Shown piece after piece: positions 52,811 to 62,470 of a DNA stretch of 64,000 nucleotides. The position numbers and the translations under genes are program-made. The stretch's first letter is position 1. Every line of letters begins with the position of its first letter. The notes beneath the pieces are model-generated. The model saw only the letters and a program-made list of their open reading frames with translations. It did no database searches and was not told the origin of the DNA. Source of the DNA: Actinotalea alkalitolerans (GTDB lineage: Bacteria; Actinomycetota; Actinomycetes; Actinomycetales; Cellulomonadaceae); the NCBI RefSeq assembly GCF_023369855.1, contig NZ_JAMBPP010000010.1, positions 124,001-188,000 on the forward strand, in the 5' to 3' direction.

Positions 52811-54124
52811 ATGTTGAGTTCGCGTTCGAGGCGCGGCGTGGCCTTTGGGGCCACGGCCGCTGCGGTGAGTTTGGTGCTGGCGGCGTGCAGTTCCAGCGGT
52901 TCGGCAGGATCGGGATCTGGGGGCGACGGCGACCCGGTGACGCTGAGGGTCGGGTGGTACGGCGGTGAGCCCGTCCACGCCGCTATGGAGGAGGCGCTGG
53001 ATCAGTACGAGGCGGAGAACCCCGGTGTGACCGTCGAGGTGAGTCGGGCAGCATTCGCGGACTACTTCGACCGGCTGGCCACCGAGACCGCAGGGCGGTC
53101 GGCACCAGACGTGACACGGATGTCGATGAGCTTCTTCGCGGACTACGCGGGCCGCGGATCGCTGCTCGCCCTGGACGATCTGGTGGGCGAGACCATCCAG
53201 ATGGACGCGCTCGACCCCGATGTGCGGGAGAGCGGCGTGCTGAACGGTGAGTACTTCGGTGTGCCGCAGAGTGCGATCTCGCACGCCCTGGTTGTCAACC
53301 CCGAGCTGATCGAGTCGCTGGGTGCAGAGACCCCTTCGTCCGAATGGACATGGGACGAGTTCGGCGACTGGTCGAAGCAGCTGGGCCAGGCGAACCCGGG
53401 CTTCTACGGCACCTCCGACATGGGGAACGAACTCCAGGCGTTCGAGGTATTTGTGCGCCAGAACGGCGCCGAGCTGTTCACCGACGACGGCACCGCGCTG
53501 GGCTTCGATCAGGCGGTACTCGAGGAGTGGTGGACCTACTGGCAGTCAATGCGTGAGGAGTCGGGGGCCCCACCGGCCGAGGTCACCGCGGAAGGTGGTG
53601 GCTTCGAATCATCCGCACTGACGCAGGGCATCGCCGCGACCACGTACGCTTGGGTCCAGCAGATCGTGTTCTTCCAGGAGCTCAACGAGGACACGCTGGA
53701 GTTGCAGCCCATGCCGAGGCTCGACGGCGGCGACCCAGGTCAGTTCCTCAAGGCGCTCGACTTCTGGTCGATCGCATCTACTTCGGAGCACCCGCAGGAG
53801 GCGGCGGAGCTGGTGAACTTTCTGCTCAACGACCCCGCCGCGGTAGAGAGCATCGGGCTCACGCTCGGGGTCCCGCCCTCGCAGGCGGCGCGTGACACCC
53901 TCGATACCGACGAGTCGACTTCCGAGGGTGAGGCGGTCTCCTACGTAGAGGGCCTCGGCGAGGACCGCGTCGGGCCGCCGCCGGGCCCGTGGCCGCGCGG
54001 ATACGGCGAGTTGATGGCGTTGTTTGAGAAGATGGGTGAGGACGTCGCATTCGGCATGACTGATGTCACCGGGTCGGCGACGCAGTTCTTCCAGGAGTCC
54101 GAGCGGGTGCTCGGAGGGTACTGA
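52811..54124 (+). CDS. Sugar ABC transporter substrate-binding lipoprotein
   Basis: ATG 52811 with AGGAG upstream gives 437 residues. The signal sequence ends in the lipobox LAAC followed by a Ser/Gly tether, so it is a membrane-anchored lipoprotein. The solute-binding fold is of the CUT1 type (VTLRVGWYGGEPVHAAMEEA, DVTRMSMSFFADYAGRG, YFGVPQSAISHALVVN, WTWDEFGDW). It binds the oligosaccharide for the two permeases transcribed from a separate operon at 48-49.8 kb, and shares their operator sequence. Confidence 0.93.
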   Translation: MLSSRSRRGVAFGATAAAVSLVLAACSSSGSAGSGSGGDGDPVTLRVGWYGGEPVHAAMEEALDQYEAENPGVTVEVSRAAFADYFDRLATETAGRSAPDVTRMSMSFFADYAGRGSLLALDDLVGETIQMDALDPDVRESGVLNGEYFGVPQSAISHALVVNPELIESLGAETPSSEWTWDEFGDWSKQLGQANPGFYGTSDMGNELQAFEVFVRQNGAELFTDDGTALGFDQAVLEEWWTYWQSMREESGAPPAEVTAEGGGFESSALTQGIAATTYAWVQQIVFFQELNEDTLELQPMPRLDGGDPGQFLKALDFWSIASTSEHPQEAAELVNFLLNDPAAVESIGLTLGVPPSQAARDTLDTDESTSEGEAVSYVEGLGEDRVGPPPGPWPRGYGELMALFEKMGEDVAFGMTDVTGSATQFFQESERVLGGY

Positions 54125-54184
54125 TCCCTGTCCGCCCCACCGGTCCCGCTGCCGATGACTTCGGTGGTGGGACCGGTGGGCGCG

Positions 54185-55207
54185 TCAAGCGCTGCGTCTG
54201 ACCTCGACGGTATGGGGAGCCACGACCTGGCGAGGGGCCTGAGCCGTGCCGGCGATCTGGTCGAAGAGAAGCTCCACGGCTGCGTTAGCGATCGCAACCT
54301 TGTCCGGAGCGACCGTGGTGAGTGTCGGTGTGCTGTACCGGCCCTCGTCGATATCGTCGATGCCAATGACCGCAACGTCCTCCGGCACACGTAGGCCCCG
54401 GTCGTGCAACGCGTGAATCGCTCCGAGGGCGAGTAGGTCCGAGTAGCAGAACACGGCGTCGGGGTCGCCACTGCTATCGAGCAGTTCCATCATCGCCTGC
54501 TCGCCGTCGCGCCGATGATATCTGTCCGTGTGCCTGACGAGCACCGGGTCGAAGGTGAGGTCCGCGGCCCTGAGGGCTGTGCGGTAGCCCTGGGTGCGCT
54601 GCGGCGCTGTCCCACCCCCATGACTCTCCTGGTACCCGATGGCTGCGATCCGGTGGCATCCTCGTCGGATCAGGTGGTTCGTCGCATCCGCGGCGGCAGC
54701 GACGTTGTCGATGGCGACGTGGTCGACCCCGTGTCCGGAGACCCGTTCGCCCAGCAGCACCAGCGGTGTCCTGTCGCGACGGGTCTCGCACTCGGTGCGG
54801 TCGACGCTGAGCGGGCTGAAGAGAATCCCGTCCACCATCCCCGGGTTCATCCCGTTCAGTACGAACCGCTCCGCCTCAAGCCGCCCCTCCGTCTGGTCGA
54901 TCAGGACGGTGTATCCCCGCTGACGGGAAGCGTCGACGACGTGCCGGATCAGCTCTGCGAAGTAGGGCACGTCGATTTCAGGTACCGCGACACCGATCAG
55001 CCCGGTGCGCCGACCCCGCAGGTTCTGGGCGGAGATGTTGGGGCGGTACCCGAGCTGCTCGACCGCCCAGACGACGCGCTCGCGAGTGCTGGAGCTGACC
55101 GGACGATTCCCGGAGAGCGCGTTCGACACGGTCGTCGGCGACACCCGAGCCAGGGCAGCCACGTCGCGGACCCCGACCGCGGGCCGTCGGGTCGATGAGT
55201 CGGACAT
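54185..55207 (-). CDS. LacI-family regulator, second copy
   Basis: ATG 55207 gives 340 residues with helix-turn-helix VRDVAALARVSPTTVSNALS, hinge YRPNISAQNLRG and a periplasmic-binding-like effector domain (MVDGILFSPL, HVAIDNVAAAADATNHLI, VIGIDDIDEG). It shares many motifs with the LacI protein at 41207, so the two may recognise overlapping sites. It is divergent from the secreted GH2 gene, with two AACGTT operators between them. Confidence 0.9.
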   Translation of the reverse strand: MSDSSTRRPAVGVRDVAALARVSPTTVSNALSGNRPVSSSTRERVVWAVEQLGYRPNISAQNLRGRRTGLIGVAVPEIDVPYFAELIRHVVDASRQRGYTVLIDQTEGRLEAERFVLNGMNPGMVDGILFSPLSVDRTECETRRDRTPLVLLGERVSGHGVDHVAIDNVAAAADATNHLIRRGCHRIAAIGYQESHGGGTAPQRTQGYRTALRAADLTFDPVLVRHTDRYHRRDGEQAMMELLDSSGDPDAVFCYSDLLALGAIHALHDRGLRVPEDVAVIGIDDIDEGRYSTPTLTTVAPDKVAIANAAVELLFDQIAGTAQAPRQVVAPHTVEVRRSA

Positions 55208-55247
55208 GCTCCCATTCTCGCAGGCCGTAAGTTCTCCTGGGAACGCT

Positions 55248-55326
55248 GTGTACAACGTTACACATTGCCCGCCTGTCGATGTACTGGACCTGCGGTATCG
55301 ACGGCGACAAGTGATGCGTAACGTTA
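55248..55326. promoter_or_regulatory. Two LacI-type operators between LacI and secreted GH2
   Basis: GTGTACAACGTTACAC (55248-55263, near-palindromic) and TAACGTTA (55319-55326, perfect) lie in the divergent region. Both share the AACGTT centre with the CAACGTTG sites of the locus, but with T/A rather than G/C flanks, which could distinguish the two LacI proteins. Confidence 0.65.
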
Positions 55327-55373
55327 AAACTGGGTCTTGCGCGGTGCGGTGTGCCGTCGCTACCGTGTCGCAC

Positions 55374-58300
55374 ATGTCAATTCATGACGCAATGAAGCGT
55401 CCGGTGTTCGCTGCTGCCCTCGTCGCTGTCCTGGCGCTCCTCGTGTCGTTGGGTATGACCGTTCCCGAACGTGCGCTTGCGCTCGGAGCCGGGTCTCCCA
55501 CGCAGGGGGATCCCGCGCGCGTGCCGGCCGCGAGCGGCACGACGTCCGACGTACGCGGACGCGTGGTCGACGCGGAGAGTGGAAGACCAGTTGAGGGTGC
55601 CAGCGTCCACGCGTCCCGAACGGACGTGTTCGCGCGGAGCGAGCGGAACGGGACCTTCGTCCTTCGGGACGTCCCGGCGAGCAGCGCACTGGTGGTCGCG
55701 GCGAAGGAGGGGTACGCGTTCGCCGCGACGACGACGACGGGGCGATCGGCCACTCTCGAGCTGGAGCGCGACACGGAGCCGGCCCGGGGCGAGTACCCGA
55801 GGCCCGATGCCGACCGGCGCCCCTTCACCGAGGACACCTGGATGTCTCTCAACGGGACGTGGTCCTTCGACCTCGACCCCGACGATGTGGGCGAGAGCGA
55901 GGGGTGGTTTGATCCGCAGCATGAGCTCGGCAAGGCGATCCGGGTGCCGTTCGGCTACCAGTCCCTCGCCGCCTGGGGCGAGGAGGAGCTGGCCACCAAG
56001 GAGGTCTTCCGCAGCGCGTTCTCCGACTACCGCGGCACCGTGTGGTACCAGCGCTCGTTCACGGTGCCCGAGGAGTTCCCGAACCAGCAGGTCAGGTTCC
56101 GGATCGGGGCGGCGGACTGGGGCGCGGCGGTCTGGCTCGACGGGGAGGCGGTTCTGCCGTATTCCGGGGACGGCTTCACCGAGATCGGCGCAGACCTCGG
56201 GTCCCTGACTCCGGGATCGACCCACACCCTGACAATCCGGGTGGTTGCGCCACCCACGACCCCGGAGTCCCCGTACCCGATGGGCAAGCAGACGGGCGAG
56301 CCCGACGGTGAGAACACCGGATGGTTCTCGGACATCGGCGGCATCTGGCAATCGGTCTGGCTCGAGCCCTACGGCGACGCACGGATAACCCTGGCCCATG
56401 TCACGCCGGAACTGACGTTCGAAGGAGACGCGCGCACCCCGTCGTCGTCGCACGCCGAGATCGACATCGCTGCAACCGGAGGCGACGTCGCCACCGTGGA
56501 GATCAAGGACCCCGATGGCGCCGTCGTCGCCACTGCGGAGGTGGTCCTGGACGACGGGAGCGGGACGGCCACGGTGCCGATCGCGGATCCTCACCTGTGG
56601 GAGCCGAGCGATCCTGCCCTTTACACCGCAGACATCCGCCTGGACGACGTCGACGGCCTGCGGACGACCTTCGGGATGCGGACGATCGATCGCGACTGGG
56701 CGCCGGGTCGCACCGACGAGTACCAATACATCTACCTCAACAACCGGCCCATCTACGTACGAGGGGTACTCGATCAGGGCTACAACCCTTGGGGGATCTA
56801 TACGTACACCGGGGTCACCGCAGGTCCGGACCTGCGCACAGGGACCGAGACCGACCCCGGCCGGGGCTCGATGCTCCTCGACCTCCAAAACGCCAAGGAA
56901 CTCGGGTTCAACGTGGTGCGCACACACCTGAAGGTCAACGAACCGGCGTATTACCACTTGGCGGACAAGCTCGGGCTGATGGTCTGGTACGACTTCCCGA
57001 ATGCGGGATGGCATTCCATGGGTGACGAGGCCGAGCAACTCTTCGAGGGCCTTCTGCGCACCACGCTGGAGCGTGACCACAACCACGCGTCGATCGTGAT
57101 CTGGAACGTCTTCAACGAGGCCTGGGGTCTGAGCATGGATCCGTGGAAGCAGCCGTTGCCGGAGGAGGTGTTCCCCTACGTCCGCCGGATGGTTGACATC
57201 ACTCGTGACTCCGACCCGTCCCGTCTGGTCGTAGACAACTCGCCCTGTTGTCAGCACGGCCACATCGACACCGACATCAACGACTTCCACTACTACCTGG
57301 ACACCTACAACGACTGGAAGAACCTCCTCGACGAGTTCGCCCCGCAGGTGAAGCCCGGGTCCACCTGGAACTTCGACGACGGCGCTCAGAGCGGGCAGCC
57401 CTGGCTCAACTCCGAGTTCTCCATCAGGTCCGGGCAGTTTCCGCACACCATGGGCCTTTTCCGGGCCTACTCGAAGCTCAACGGCTACGTCGGCGTGCAG
57501 CTGGCCGAGACGGAGCAGGAGGTCCACAGCCCGTTCCGCTTCGACCGGCAGCCGAACAAGCCGGAGTTCCTTGACCACGCGGGACAGCCGCGCGGTATCG
57601 AGATGTTCCAGGGCGACGACGCGGTGTCGTTGCTCGGGGGCAAGGCGGCGCGCAGCGTCAGTCGCGGCGACGAGATCACGGCTCAGGTCAAGGTGAGCCA
57701 CTTCAGTGATGAGGACCTCTCCTCCGCCACGCTGCGGTGGAAGGTCGGCGGATACGACGACGACGGCAGGTGGCTTGCGGACGTCGACGGCGGGTCACGC
57801 ACCATCAGCCCGACGCGGTACACCTCGAGCGAGGCGGGCACCATCTCCGTCACCGCGCCGGACGAGCTGCGAGCCGGGTACGTGTGGGTGTGGGTGGAAG
57901 CCGACGGGACGACGGTGGCAGAGAACTACCTGACGTTCGACACACCGGGGCCGGAGGCGGAGACCGGGTTCTCGCCCGGCGACGTGTTCGCCCAGGAGTG
58001 GACGGGTGGGGCGCGGGCGCAGACTACGGGGGGTTCCGACTGGGTCACCGGCCTCGGCCGCGGCTTCTTCGAGTACGAGATCGAGGTTCCCGAAGGGGTG
58101 CGTACCGGCCAGGAGACACAGGCGACGTTCGTCGCCGAGGTCGCATCCGCCCAGGCGGCCGGCACGTACGACGCCAACAACACGACAACCGCGCGTGGCT
58201 ACCCGAGTGAGCTGACGGTGTCGGTCAACGGCGAACCGGTGGACACGGTCCACCTGCCCGACGACCCTCACGGTCCACTCGCCCTCGCAGGTCGCTCACG

Positions 58301-59477
58301 TGGGATGGTCCCCGGTGACTTCGGGAACCGCTACGGGTATCGCATCGCGGTCCCGATCGATCCCGTCCTGATCGGGGACGCCGAGACGGTCACGTTGAGG
58401 CTCGCGTCGGACGGTGGGGGGCTGTCGATCTTCGGCGACCACGCGGGGCGTCACGGGATGGCACCACGGTTGGTCGGCGGGGAGGTCTCAGTCGTCGAGG
58501 AACGCCCCGCCTTCCATGCGGCCGACTCGCGGCTCTCGGTGTACCAGGCCCCGGCTGCCGTCTCGCTGGCGGACGGAACGGGAACGGTGCTCGTCTCGGT
58601 CGTCAATGACACCGCGGAAACGGTGCGGAAGATCCGGGTCGGCCTCGCAGCGCCGGAGGGCTGGACCGCGGATCACCATGAGGCGACGGTGATTCCCTCC
58701 CTTGAGCCCGGCGAGGCTCGCCACGTGGCGTTCGACGTGCGTGCGGAGGAACCCGTGACCGCGGCCGAAACGGCCGAGTTCACCGCGACCGCGAGCTGGG
58801 GGCGCCATGCGATTCAGTCCGTCGGCAGTTCGACGGTGGGCTTCGACCCCGAGGCCTATCCGGAAGTGGGCGTGGACGACGCGTTCGATACGGACACCAG
58901 CGCCGAGTACACGGTGTACAAGCCGTCGGCGACGGAGGCCCTTCCACAGCTCACGTTCGGCGACGGGAGCCTTCAGGCTGAGGCACCGGGTGCCTTCTAC
59001 GGCGTGGTCGCGCACAGCTCGGGGCCCGCGAGCCCACGTGCCGCGGTAATCGTCGACCACGGAAAGTGGGCTGGTACCGGACTCGGACAGGACGCGATCT
59101 TCAACGGGTTGGTCAAGGACGAGAACAACTACATCCTCGCTTGGACCGGCATGAGGGGGCAGCACGGGATTGACTTCCGCATCGATGGCCGGCAGACGTC
59201 AGCATGCTGCACGCCGGCACCGCTTGAGCCAGGTGGTCGGTGGGCGTTTGTCCTAGACGGCAACGCGATCAGCACCTGGATCGACAATGGGTTCGGCTGG
59301 TCGCGGGTCATGACCAGCTCAAGCCAGGAGCGTATAGACCTGACCCAGCCGGGTGCGTTGGACGGGTGGCGATACGCCGCCGGCCTGCGCGGCAACTCCG
59401 GGGTCCAGGCGCTCAACGGCTTCGAAGGTCGCAGCCACCCTCAAGGTGAGGGTGGACCGCGTGCCACGGGCGAGTGA
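55374..59477 (+). CDS. Secreted multidomain GH2 glycosidase
   Basis: ATG 55374 (or 55392) opens a signal peptide (VFAAALVAVLALLVSLGM). The 1,367-residue protein then has a carboxypeptidase-regulatory-like module (VRGRVVDAESGRPVEGASVH), a GH2 sugar-binding domain (LNGTWSFDLDPDD), an Ig-like domain (GIWQSVWLEPYGDARI) and a TIM barrel with acid/base Glu582 in VFNEAWG and nucleophile Glu681 in WLNSEF. Beyond these are a NEW3-type module (APEGWTADHHEATVIPSLEP) and a C-terminal jellyroll-like domain. It probably trims polymer outside the cell and supplies oligosaccharides to the importer. The bond specificity is not fixed by sequence. Confidence 0.9.
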   Translation: MSIHDAMKRPVFAAALVAVLALLVSLGMTVPERALALGAGSPTQGDPARVPAASGTTSDVRGRVVDAESGRPVEGASVHASRTDVFARSERNGTFVLRDVPASSALVVAAKEGYAFAATTTTGRSATLELERDTEPARGEYPRPDADRRPFTEDTWMSLNGTWSFDLDPDDVGESEGWFDPQHELGKAIRVPFGYQSLAAWGEEELATKEVFRSAFSDYRGTVWYQRSFTVPEEFPNQQVRFRIGAADWGAAVWLDGEAVLPYSGDGFTEIGADLGSLTPGSTHTLTIRVVAPPTTPESPYPMGKQTGEPDGENTGWFSDIGGIWQSVWLEPYGDARITLAHVTPELTFEGDARTPSSSHAEIDIAATGGDVATVEIKDPDGAVVATAEVVLDDGSGTATVPIADPHLWEPSDPALYTADIRLDDVDGLRTTFGMRTIDRDWAPGRTDEYQYIYLNNRPIYVRGVLDQGYNPWGIYTYTGVTAGPDLRTGTETDPGRGSMLLDLQNAKELGFNVVRTHLKVNEPAYYHLADKLGLMVWYDFPNAGWHSMGDEAEQLFEGLLRTTLERDHNHASIVIWNVFNEAWGLSMDPWKQPLPEEVFPYVRRMVDITRDSDPSRLVVDNSPCCQHGHIDTDINDFHYYLDTYNDWKNLLDEFAPQVKPGSTWNFDDGAQSGQPWLNSEFSIRSGQFPHTMGLFRAYSKLNGYVGVQLAETEQEVHSPFRFDRQPNKPEFLDHAGQPRGIEMFQGDDAVSLLGGKAARSVSRGDEITAQVKVSHFSDEDLSSATLRWKVGGYDDDGRWLADVDGGSRTISPTRYTSSEAGTISVTAPDELRAGYVWVWVEADGTTVAENYLTFDTPGPEAETGFSPGDVFAQEWTGGARAQTTGGSDWVTGLGRGFFEYEIEVPEGVRTGQETQATFVAEVASAQAAGTYDANNTTTARGYPSELTVSVNGEPVDTVHLPDDPHGPLALAGRSRGMVPGDFGNRYGYRIAVPIDPVLIGDAETVTLRLASDGGGLSIFGDHAGRHGMAPRLVGGEVSVVEERPAFHAADSRLSVYQAPAAVSLADGTGTVLVSVVNDTAETVRKIRVGLAAPEGWTADHHEATVIPSLEPGEARHVAFDVRAEEPVTAAETAEFTATASWGRHAIQSVGSSTVGFDPEAYPEVGVDDAFDTDTSAEYTVYKPSATEALPQLTFGDGSLQAEAPGAFYGVVAHSSGPASPRAAVIVDHGKWAGTGLGQDAIFNGLVKDENNYILAWTGMRGQHGIDFRIDGRQTSACCTPAPLEPGGRWAFVLDGNAISTWIDNGFGWSRVMTSSSQERIDLTQPGALDGWRYAAGLRGNSGVQALNGFEGRSHPQGEGGPRATGE

Positions 59478-59899
59478 GCAGGCCGCCGCACACGTGGAGT
59501 GCGCATGAGATCCGATGTCCGAACGAGACAGGCCATCCCGTCTCGGTGCTCGCGAAGCCCACGGTGCGAGTGAGTCGCGCTGGGGATGCACAAGTTTTCG
59601 GGAGGTCGTGCGGCGCGGATGGTCCGGACGTTTCGGGCCGAGCGGGGCACCGACCACGGGACGGTCCAGCGCGTTGACGCTGCTGGTCGTGGGCGTCCCG
59701 AGGTCCGCTTCGAGAGGACTTTCACCCGGGGGCGTGCCGACGGCGGAAGTCGCCAGCAACGCTTGAGCTCGCGACATGGTGCGCAACAGGCTGGATCAGC
59801 CGAAGGGATACGCCTGATCCAGCCCGTTCCTGGCGCAGTGCCTAGCGTGCCGGCGACGCTCGGCCAGCGGCTCGTACACGAGGAGGGTAGGACCGGCTG
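59478..59899. other. Gene-free stretch with a strong hairpin
   Basis: No coding sequence recognised in 422 bp. At 59789-59824 GGCTGGATCAG and CTGATCCAGCC form perfect 11-bp arms around 14 nt. There is no T tract, so it is as likely a regulatory structure ahead of the chromate transporter gene (75 bp downstream) as a terminator of the GH2 gene. Confidence 0.55.
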
Positions 59900-61216
59900 G
59901 TGCAGGGACGTAAGTGGGGCGACCTGCTGTCGATGGCGAAGGTTGGCCTGATCGGTTTCGGTGGCGGCAGCGCCCTGATCCCGCTCGTCAACGACGAGCT
60001 CGTCGGCAGACGGCGGTCGTTGGAGCCTGGAACGTTCACCTGTCACACGGTGGTGGCGTCGATCACTCCCGGCGCGTTGCCGGTGAAGCTGGGTGGCTTG
60101 GCGGGGTTGCGGATCTCGGGGGCGTGGTTGTCCTTGGCGATGGCGGTGGTCGTGGCTCTGCCGGGCACGTTGCTGACGGTGGGTCTGGTTTCGGCTGTGG
60201 CGGCCGGTGGGGCGTCGGCGATCCGTTACGTGGAGTTCGCCTCGATCGGAATCACCGTGTTCATCGTGGCGCTGCTCGTGCACTACATCACCACGGTGAT
60301 CACCGCCGAGGGCAGCGACCGCAGGGTGGCCGTGGCGGTCGCCGTCGTGGCGTTCCTGGGGACTGGAGCGGGCGAGGTGGTGGAGCTGGCCGGCCACCTG
60401 GTGGGTCAGGACTGGGACGTCGAGCTGGCGACGTTGGCCGCCGTCCAGCTCATCGGCGGCGCGCTGGTGGTGATCGTGATTCGTGCCCTGGTGCGCCGCG
60501 AGTCCCCGTTGTACGGCTCGTACCCGGAGCCGGATGCGGGCAGCGCCCACCGGCGGGTGGTGCATGCGGCGCTGCTGCTGATCGGCGTCGGGGTGGCCGC
60601 CGTCGGGGTAGCGGTCGCCTTCACGGGGACGGCGGCGCTGGAGCTGCTGGGGCTGGTGCTGCTGTCGACGCTGACCTCGTTCGGTGGCGGTGAGGCCTAC
60701 GTCGGGGTGGCCGACGGATTCTTCGTCGCCGGCGGCTACGTCAGTTCCTCGGTGTTCTACAGCCAGTTGGTGCCCATCGCCAACGCCCTTCCCGGGCCGA
60801 TCCTGGTCAAGTTGGCCTCCGGTGTGGGGTACGCGGCCGTCGCACCGGACCAGGGGCCGGCGATGGGCTGGATGATGGCTGGCGCGGCGGCGCTGGTGGC
60901 GATCACGTCGTGCACCGCGGTGGCGGTGTTGATCATGGGCGCGTACCAGCGCGCGCAGCGTTCCCCGGTCGTGCGCGATATCGGCTTGTACATCTTGCCG
61001 GTGATCTGCGGGTTGCTGATCAGCACCTCGGCGGCGATGCTCAACGCCGCCGCCCGCGTCACCGAGGCCGCCGATGCCCCGACACCGTTGGTGATCTGGT
61101 TCAGCCTCATCGGGATCGTGGTGGTGACCCGCCTACGCCACCGGCGCACCGTGCCCGACGTGCTGCTTCTTGCCGCATGCGGTGCCGTTTCCTTGACCGC
61201 ACTGCTGAGCACGTGA
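59900..61216 (+). CDS. chrA: Chromate transporter (CHR family)
   Basis: GTG 59900 gives 438 residues with about ten to twelve membrane segments in two homologous halves. Each half begins with the family's glycine motif: KVGLIGFGGGSALIPL in the first and LLSTLTSFGGGEAYVGVADG in the second. ASITPGALPVKLGG and ANALPGPILVKLASG are the matching CHR blocks. The family exports chromate or takes part in chromate/sulfate exchange. Next to a sulfatase locus a sulfate-related role is conceivable but is only a guess. No chrB regulator is present. Confidence 0.88.
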   Translation: MQGRKWGDLLSMAKVGLIGFGGGSALIPLVNDELVGRRRSLEPGTFTCHTVVASITPGALPVKLGGLAGLRISGAWLSLAMAVVVALPGTLLTVGLVSAVAAGGASAIRYVEFASIGITVFIVALLVHYITTVITAEGSDRRVAVAVAVVAFLGTGAGEVVELAGHLVGQDWDVELATLAAVQLIGGALVVIVIRALVRRESPLYGSYPEPDAGSAHRRVVHAALLLIGVGVAAVGVAVAFTGTAALELLGLVLLSTLTSFGGGEAYVGVADGFFVAGGYVSSSVFYSQLVPIANALPGPILVKLASGVGYAAVAPDQGPAMGWMMAGAAALVAITSCTAVAVLIMGAYQRAQRSPVVRDIGLYILPVICGLLISTSAAMLNAAARVTEAADAPTPLVIWFSLIGIVVVTRLRHRRTVPDVLLLAACGAVSLTALLST

Positions 61217-61582
61217 GCCCGCCTCGTGCACTCTCGGCTTCGGGATCCTGCATTCCCGCCCGTTGCAGTGGCCGGCCGACGACGCCAAGCAGATCTATGC
61301 CCTGCTGGCCAGGTGATGGACTGAGAGCCGGGCGGCCGAGACGAGTATGAGCTGTCGCCGCCACCCCGAAACTGGAGAACCCCTACGACGTGCCCCTCGA
61401 CCGCGCGGTGACCCAGACGCGTCACAGAACCACCTGGTCGTACCTCAGGGGGACGGGTCTCGGCGCCGTGACGGCGCTCGCGCAGACCAGCGAGGTCCCT
61501 TCGACGTGACGGTCGTTGGAGCTCGACCGGAGCGGCATGGATTTCCCGCGGCGCCGTCCAGAGCACCCCGCCGCCCGTTCGA

Positions 61583-62207
61583 CGGGCGCTCGACCACTGG
61601 TTCTCAGCGCAGAACGCCCACGCGGTCCGCTCAGGCCGGCGTGGCGAGCTTCGTCGACAGCAACCGCTTGCCGAACTCCGGGTCGTCGCGGTAAGCGTCG
61701 AACAGCGCGTTCGCTCGATGAGCACGCTCAAGCTCACCGGGGGTACTGGGGTCGGCCAGCCACCGGTAGTAAGGCTGCCTGGCGAGCTTGGGGACCCGGC
61801 ACGTCACCACCACGGGGATCCCCTCGGCGGCGAGCTCGCTCACGAACGGGTAGAGCCTTTCCCGGCAGGTTCGCCTGGGACAGGTAGGCCGCGGCGCGGC
61901 GCAGGACCTCGTTCTCCTGCTCGAGTAGCCGGATCCGCCTACGCGCTTCGCGCAGCTCGACCCCCTCGGCTCTGCTGGCCCCGGGTCGGGCACCGTCGTC
62001 GACGTCGGCCTGACGCATCCACTTGAACAACGTCCTCGGGTGCACCCCGAAGTCCTTGGCGATCTGCTCGACACTGACTCCGGGCTCCCGGACACGGGCC
62101 ACACGGACCACGTCGTCAAGGAACTCGCGAGGGGAGGGACGAGCCCACCCACCGACGAAGCAGAGGCGCCCGCCCCGGGGATCGGGACGGGCGCCTCGCC
62201 ATGCCAC
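61583..62207 (-). pseudogene. IS3-family transposase remnant (OrfA and start of OrfB)
   Basis: OrfA-like sequence has the helix-turn-helix SVEQIAKDFGVHPRTLFKWM and the coiled coil RRIRLLEQENEVLRRAAAYL. In a second frame OrfB starts with FVSELAAEGIPVVVTCRVPK, LARQPYYRWLADP and RANALFDAYRDDPEFG, stopping at 61631. ERTAWAFCAENQWSS continues in a third frame to about 61583. The DDE catalytic region is missing. The 366 bp between chrA and this remnant hold only unrecognisable frames. Confidence 0.8.
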
Positions 62208-62470
62208 TTGACAGGACGTCTCTCCACATCAAGTAGGTGTCGTCGCCATCAGACTGCACCCACTCCCAGGAGCTGACCGAGGCGGCCATGGCGGAGCATC
62301 ACGGCCGTCTGGAGATGGACGAGCCGGTCACGGTGGTCATGGGACCTCGAGCACCCGCAGCGTCAGGGGGCCGACTCGGGCGACCCCGAGGGCAGCGGTT
62401 GATTCCCGACAAGCTGACTGACCCACTCCCTCCGGCTGCGATGCACCCGCCGGGAGCCCGGCTCTACGGG

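Noticed and set aside
59478-59788. Possible small gene between the secreted GH2 and chrA
   Set aside because: Open frames (for example one from 59586) lack a ribosome-binding site, domains and plausible composition.
61217-61400. Short frame after chrA ending SRPLQWPADDAKQIYALLAR
   Set aside because: It looks like the end of some protein, but there is no start, no upstream homology and no family I can name, so it is left unannotated.
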